This document shows, in pieces, positions 60,414 to 64,000 of a stretch of DNA of 64,000 bases (positions are counted from its first letter, which is position 1; each line of letters starts with the position of its first letter). The stretch is from Mycolicibacterium psychrotolerans (GTDB lineage Bacteria; Actinomycetota; Actinomycetes; Mycobacteriales; Mycobacteriaceae). A model generated the notes under the pieces. That model was given only the letters and a program-made list of their open reading frames with translations, did not search any database and was not told where the DNA came from. Both the position numbers and the translations under genes were made by a program. The stretch spans positions 186,001-250,000 of the forward strand of contig NZ_AP022574.1 of assembly GCF_010729305.1 (NCBI RefSeq). Direction: 5' to 3'.

Positions 60414-61652
60414 TCAGCCTGATTGCAGCAGCGCCAGCGGGCCGAGGGTGACCAGTGCGCCGACCGCCACAGCGATCAGCGTGCTACCGATGTCCTCGGT
60501 CTTGCGCACCACCCGCACACCGACCACCAGGCCCAGGATCACCAGGACCGAGAGCACCAGCGCGACGATGTTGTTCCACTTCCACAGCTGGTCGAACGCC
60601 ACGAACAGACCCGCACCGAACACCACCGCGATGACACTCTGCCCGACGATCCACGCGCCGTGCACCAGCGGCGACATCTCACGCGGCTCGTCGGCCTCGA
60701 CTTCCTCGTCGTCCAGGTCGAGGTCCTCGGGCGCGGGCCGAGTGCCACGGCGCGCGACATCGTCGGCGACGGTCTCCCCGCCGAACAGCGGGTCCGCGGT
60801 GGAGCGCAGGTAGGACGGCAGTTCGTCGTCCACTTCGGTGTCGGTGTCGACGTCGGTGTCGACGTCGGTGTCGACGTCGGTGTCGAGTGCAGCCGCGTCG
60901 ACCTCGGTGTCCTGTTCGGCAACGGGCGCTTCGTCGAGTTCTTCGGCACGCTCCTCGGCCTCGACGTCGGCCTCGGCCTCGGCGTCGATGGGGTCGGGAC
61001 TCATCAACTCTGCGTCGACCGGAGCGGTGTTCTTACGCCCGAACCGGCCGAAGGGTGAGCGACGCGGCGGTGCGACGAATTCGACCGGGTCGGACTCGGC
61101 GTCGCGGTGTTCGACGTGGGCGGCGTACTCGGCCACCGCGTCGGCGTAGTCGTCCTCGTTCTCGGCCTCGCCGTCCGCCTCGGGTGCGGCCGCGACGCCG
61201 GTGTCGGCCTCGTCGTCGACCCGGTCGGCTTCGTCGAACTCGACCAGTTCGTCGTCGGCCTCGGTGACCTCGGCGGCGTCGGCGAGCTCATCGGCTTCGG
61301 TCTCGGGCTCGGTCGTGGTCTCGACGTCGGCCGTGGCCTCGACGTCGGCGTCGGGTTCGGTCTCCGCTTCGGTCTCGGTGCCCGGCTCGGCGAGGGCGAC
61401 CTCGCCGTTCTCCGTGTCCTGATCGTCCTGCGCTACCTGTGCGACCTGCTCGTCATCTCGTGTCGGGGCCGGCTCGTCGGGGCGAACGATCGGGATCTCA
61501 CCGGTGAGTTCGGCGACGGTGACGGCGTCGGCGTTGCCGCGGCGGCGCCGGCGCCTCCCGCCGACCGGAGGTGCACCGATCGTGCCGTTCTTGGCCAGCA
61601 ACTCGGCGACCGAGATCGGCCGGGTGTTGCTGTAATCATCTGATCCAGTCAT
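60414..61652 (-). CDS. Membrane protein with long acidic disordered N-terminus (Rv0497-like)
   Basis: A 412-residue protein. Residues 1-60 contain a basic patch (GGRRRRRRGNAD). Residues 60-300 are extremely acidic and low-complexity, with Glu, Asp, Thr, Val and Ala repeats and a DTDV tandem. Near the C-terminus are three membrane helices (WIVGQSVIAVVFGAGLFVAFDQL, IVALVLSVLVILGLVVGVRVV and LIAVAVGALVTLGPLALLQS). Homologue of Rv0497, function unknown; the tail may scaffold other proteins. ATG 61652. It lies 27 bases downstream of the Ppx gene. Confidence 0.78.
   Translation of the reverse strand: MTGSDDYSNTRPISVAELLAKNGTIGAPPVGGRRRRRRGNADAVTVAELTGEIPIVRPDEPAPTRDDEQVAQVAQDDQDTENGEVALAEPGTETEAETEPDADVEATADVETTTEPETEADELADAAEVTEADDELVEFDEADRVDDEADTGVAAAPEADGEAENEDDYADAVAEYAAHVEHRDAESDPVEFVAPPRRSPFGRFGRKNTAPVDAELMSPDPIDAEAEADVEAEERAEELDEAPVAEQDTEVDAAALDTDVDTDVDTDVDTDTEVDDELPSYLRSTADPLFGGETVADDVARRGTRPAPEDLDLDDEEVEADEPREMSPLVHGAWIVGQSVIAVVFGAGLFVAFDQLWKWNNIVALVLSVLVILGLVVGVRVVRKTEDIGSTLIAVAVGALVTLGPLALLQSG
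60841..60887. repeat. 12-base tandem repeat encoding DTDV
   Basis: The unit TCGGTGTCGACG occurs 3.9 times in tandem at 60841, 60853, 60865 and 60877. It keeps the reading frame and codes for a run of DTDV units in the acidic protein. Twelve is a multiple of three, so copy-number change would only lengthen or shorten the chain. Confidence 0.8.
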
Positions 61653-61679
61653 CGCCTGCTTGCCTTTGAGCCTCGCTGC

Positions 61680-62672
61680 TTACCGTCCAGCATTACGCAC
61701 TGACATCCGCCTGGAGGCCGTTTCACCGCCCACGAGGGCCGTGCCGTCGGCTTCGCTGTCGAGTTTGCGCAGAATCAATCCCTCCCGCAACGCCCAGGGA
61801 CAGATGTCCACACTTTCGATACCGAGTGCCTTCATGCTCGCCTCGGCGACCAGTGCGCCTGCGACGATCTGCGGTGCACGGTCGGCGCTCACCCCTTCCA
61901 GTTCGGCACGGTCGGACGCGGTCATCCTAGAGATGAAGGCTATGAGCTGACGAAGGCCCGCGGCGGTCAGGGTGCGCTTGACCCGCGGTCCGGCGCCCGA
62001 GGGCGCGGCGCCGGTGAGCCGGGCCAGCGACCGGAACGTCTTTGAGGTGGCCACCGCCAGATCGGGGGTGCCCGCTTCGGTGATGGCGGCGCCGGCTTCG
62101 GAGAGCTCGTTGGCCAGCCAGTCACGCAGCATCGCCACGCGCCGGCGGCCCGGCGGATCGTCGGGCAGCCACTCGCGGGTCAGCCGGCCCGCACCGAGCG
62201 GCAGCGACATCGCGACGTCGGGTTCCTCGTCCACCCCGCTGGACAACTCCAGCGAGCCCCCGCCGATGTCGATGTTGATGATCCGTCCGGCGCTCCAGCC
62301 GTACCAGCGCCGTACTGCCAGGAACGTCAGCCGCGACTCGTCGACACCGGTGAGCACCCGCAGATCCACGCCCGTGTCGGACTTCACCCGCGACAGCACG
62401 TCTTCGGAGTTCTTCGCGTCGCGCACCGCCGACGTCGCGAACGCCATCAACTCCGAGCACCCCGAGCTGGCCGCGATCTTGGCGAACTCGTCGATGGTGC
62501 CGATCAGCTTGTCCGCGCCTCGCCGGGTGAGTTTGCCAGAGTTGTCGATCGACTCGGCGAGCCGCAGCGAGGCCTTGGTCGAACTCATCGGCGTCGGGTG
62601 CCCGCCGCGGCGGGCATCCACCACCAACAGGTGGACGGTATTGCTGCCCACGTCGAGCACGCCTAATCGCAC
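61680..62672 (-). CDS. Ppx/GppA-family exopolyphosphatase-like protein (Rv0496)
   Basis: A 330-residue ASKHA-fold phosphatase. [18 protein letters not shown] is the phosphate 1 loop, and [12 protein letters not shown] the phosphate 2 loop. It is about 190 residues shorter than E. coli GppA, as in the mycobacterial single-domain forms. It is likely to cleave polyphosphate, or pppGpp with lower certainty. GTG at 62672. Its relation to phosphate biology fits regX3 and pitA in the same window. It is divergent from the gene at 62685. Confidence 0.9.
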   Translation of the reverse strand: MRLGVLDVGSNTVHLLVVDARRGGHPTPMSSTKASLRLAESIDNSGKLTRRGADKLIGTIDEFAKIAASSGCSELMAFATSAVRDAKNSEDVLSRVKSDTGVDLRVLTGVDESRLTFLAVRRWYGWSAGRIINIDIGGGSLELSSGVDEEPDVAMSLPLGAGRLTREWLPDDPPGRRRVAMLRDWLANELSEAGAAITEAGTPDLAVATSKTFRSLARLTGAAPSGAGPRVKRTLTAAGLRQLIAFISRMTASDRAELEGVSADRAPQIVAGALVAEASMKALGIESVDICPWALREGLILRKLDSEADGTALVGGETASRRMSVRNAGR

Positions 62673-62684
62673 CCGTCCAACCTA

Positions 62685-63482
62685 ATGGGTCTACCGTGGA
62701 AAACCGTGACTGGTCCTTACCCGGGTGAGGTGGAACTCGATTTCGCCCGCGAATGGGTGGAGTTCTACGACCCCGAAGACCCCAAGCACCTGATCGCGGC
62801 TGACCTGACGTGGCTGCTGTCACGCTGGACGTGCGTGTTCGGCACGCCGGCGTGCAAGGGCACGGTCGACGGCCGGCCCGACGACGGATGTTGTTCGCAC
62901 GGAGCGTTTCTCTCCGACGACGACGACCGCGCCAAACTCGACGACGCGGTCAAGCTGCTCACCGACGCCGACTGGCAGTTCCGGAGCAAGGGCCTGGGCC
63001 CGAAGGGCTACCTGGAGTGGGACGAATACGACGACGAACCCACGCTTCGGACCCGAAAGCACAAGGGCGCGTGCATCTTTCTGAACCGTCCCGGTTGGCC
63101 GGCCGGCATCGGGTGCGCGCTGCACACCAAGGCGCTGCAGATCGGCGTGGAACCGCTGACCCTCAAGCCCGAGGTCTGCTGGCAGCTTCCGATCCGGCGC
63201 ACGCAGGAGTGGGTGACGCGGCCCGACGGCTCGGAGATCCTGAAATCGACGATCACCGAGTACGACCGGCGCGGCTGGGGTGAGGGCGGGCTCGATCTGA
63301 CCTGGTACTGCACCGGCGATCCCAACGCCCACGTCGGTGAGAAGGCGGTGTGGCAGTCGTACGCCCCAGAGCTCACCGAACTGCTGGGAGAGAAGGCCTA
63401 CGCGGAATTGGCGGCAATGTGCAAGCGGCGCAGCGGTTTGGGGCTGATCGCCGTGCACCCTGCCACGCGGGCCGCCCAGTGA
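62685..63482 (+). CDS. Conserved cysteine-rich protein (Rv0495c-like)
   Basis: A 265-residue soluble protein with 10 or so cysteines in recognisable clusters: [42 protein letters not shown] and EVCWQLP, as well as TWYCTGD and MCKRRSG. The pattern suggests a metal or iron-sulfur site like that of YkgJ/DUF3109-type proteins, but I cannot confirm the family. It is conserved next to the ppx gene in M. tuberculosis as I recall. ATG 62685 or GTG 62706 could start it; both leave the conserved [17 protein letters not shown]. It is coupled to the YCII gene. Confidence 0.8.
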   Translation: MGLPWKTVTGPYPGEVELDFAREWVEFYDPEDPKHLIAADLTWLLSRWTCVFGTPACKGTVDGRPDDGCCSHGAFLSDDDDRAKLDDAVKLLTDADWQFRSKGLGPKGYLEWDEYDDEPTLRTRKHKGACIFLNRPGWPAGIGCALHTKALQIGVEPLTLKPEVCWQLPIRRTQEWVTRPDGSEILKSTITEYDRRGWGEGGLDLTWYCTGDPNAHVGEKAVWQSYAPELTELLGEKAYAELAAMCKRRSGLGLIAVHPATRAAQ

Positions 63483-63778
63483 GCGCATCGCTCTTCCTGT
63501 TCCGGCTCATCCCGCCGCGCGCGGACTTCGCGCAGACGATGACCGACGCCGAGCGCCACGCGATGGACGGGCACACCGAATACTGGCGGGCACTGCTCGA
63601 CGCGGGGCGGGTGGTCGTCTACGGCCCCGTCGCCGACCCCGAGGGGGTGTGGGGGCTGGGCGTGCTGCGCGGCGCCGACCGCGCCGAGGTGCTCGCGATC
63701 GGTGAGGCCGATCCGTCGGTGCTCGCCGGGGTGAACACGTTCGAGGTGCTCGAGATCCTCGGCGGCACTACGGGGTAG
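63479..63778 (+). CDS. YCII-domain protein
   Basis: A 99-residue ferredoxin-like-fold protein of the YciI family: [49 protein letters not shown] has the conserved His and Asp of the putative active site, and [16 protein letters not shown] ends it. Members are small enzymes or accessory proteins. GTG at 63479 overlaps the previous stop by four bases. It is a distant YCII relative of the DGPF proteins that normally accompany ECF42 sigma factors, but the sigma gene here is 61 kb away. Confidence 0.82.
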   Translation: MSASLFLFRLIPPRADFAQTMTDAERHAMDGHTEYWRALLDAGRVVVYGPVADPEGVWGLGVLRGADRAEVLAIGEADPSVLAGVNTFEVLEILGGTTG

Positions 63779-63802
63779 CCGCCACCGGCTGCAGGTGAGA
63801 AG

Positions 63803-64000
63803 TCAGCCCTCCAGCTTGTAACCGAGCCCGCGGACGGTGACCAGATGCACCGGGTTGGCGGGGTCGGCTTCGATCTTGCTGCGCAGTCGCTTCACGTGGA
63901 CGTCGAGCGTCTTGGTGTCCCCGACGTAGTCGGCGCCCCACACCCGGTCGATCAGCTGCCCGCGGGTCAGCACCCGCCCACTGTTGCGCATCAGGTACTC
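63803..64000 (-). CDS. regX3: RegX3 response regulator, C-terminal part (5' end outside window)
   Basis: The frame continues past base 64000. The visible 65 residues are the winged-helix DNA-binding end of an OmpR-family regulator: LTRGQLIDRVWGADYVGDTKTLDVHVKRLRSKIEADP, then VTVRGLGYKLEG. The sequence is the mycobacterial RegX3 C-terminus as I remember it. RegX3 is the response regulator of the phosphate-sensing SenX3-RegX3 pair. senX3 would lie beyond the window edge. The stop lies 24 bases from the convergent YCII stop. Confidence 0.93.
   Translation of the reverse strand, partial: EYLMRNSGRVLTRGQLIDRVWGADYVGDTKTLDVHVKRLRSKIEADPANPVHLVTVRGLGYKLEG

Noticed and set aside
60841..60887. Tandem repeat as a CRISPR array
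   Set aside because: Units are only 12 bases, have no spacers and are in frame within a coding gene.

Overview
This is a high-GC window from a mycobacterium, most likely a rapidly growing Mycolicibacterium-type species. The evidence is GC-rich codon use with many GTG and some TTG starts, 1-4 base start/stop overlaps, apparent leaderless starts, and near-identical relatives of genes I know from M. tuberculosis (fadD8, menB, pitA, ccsA-resB-ccdA, hemACDB, galE2, regX3). Remembered M. tuberculosis gene order (about Rv0551c down to Rv0491) runs through the window in reverse, interrupted by extra blocks. Rv numbers are from memory, not from a search.

Layout. 1-8.3 kb: 3' end of fadD8, a long ECF sigma factor with a TPR-like tail, a PIG-L deacetylase, a HAD hydrolase, a deazaflavin-type oxidoreductase, menB, an SDR, a second acyl-CoA ligase and a VOC protein. 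8.3-11.9 kb: phosphate transporter pitA between two DUF3349 paralogues, then menE. 11.9-20.3 kb: a phospholipase D-like protein, two membrane proteins, a GT2 / DUF2064 / methyltransferase / membrane molybdo-oxidoreductase operon, and a divergent two-component system. 20.3-27.5 kb: nitronate monooxygenase, epimerase, MTA phosphorylase, an EmbABC-like arabinosyltransferase and menA. 27.5-32.4 kb: a MoxR / DUF58 / VWA-type operon.

32.4-40.5 kb: small genes, a ParA-like ATPase, then the cytochrome c maturation and heme-linked operon hemL / phosphatase / tlpA / ccdA / resB / ccsA. 40.5-46.4 kb: accessory redox genes (two divergent Ddn-like proteins, P450, FMN-binding protein, TetR with an MpaB-type oxygenase, SDR). 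46.4-53.4 kb: the tetrapyrrole operon (glutaredoxin, hemA, hemC, hemD, hemB) followed by four small membrane-protein genes. 53.4-64 kb: serB1, a HadA-like protein, an acyltransferase, galE2, bS22, an excisionase-like HTH protein, proC, a thioesterase, a TIM-barrel protein, an acidic membrane protein, a Ppx/GppA phosphatase, two small conserved genes and the 3' end of regX3.

Functionally the window joins menaquinone synthesis (menB, menE, menA), cytochrome c assembly and tetrapyrrole synthesis, all serving respiration. Phosphate handling (pitA with a PHO-box-like repeat, regX3, a Ppx homologue) and envelope genes (Emb paralogue, glycosyltransferase, acyltransferase, phospholipase D-like protein) are interleaved. 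There is no tRNA, rRNA, insertion sequence, prophage or CRISPR array that I can support, and no gene-free stretch over 300 bases. The most interesting points are an inverted repeat inside the start of resB, the extra Emb-like gene with an arginine-rich tail overprinted on a convergent gene, the MoxR/VWA operon inserted next to menA, and the four-gene glycosyltransferase-to-molybdoenzyme operon.
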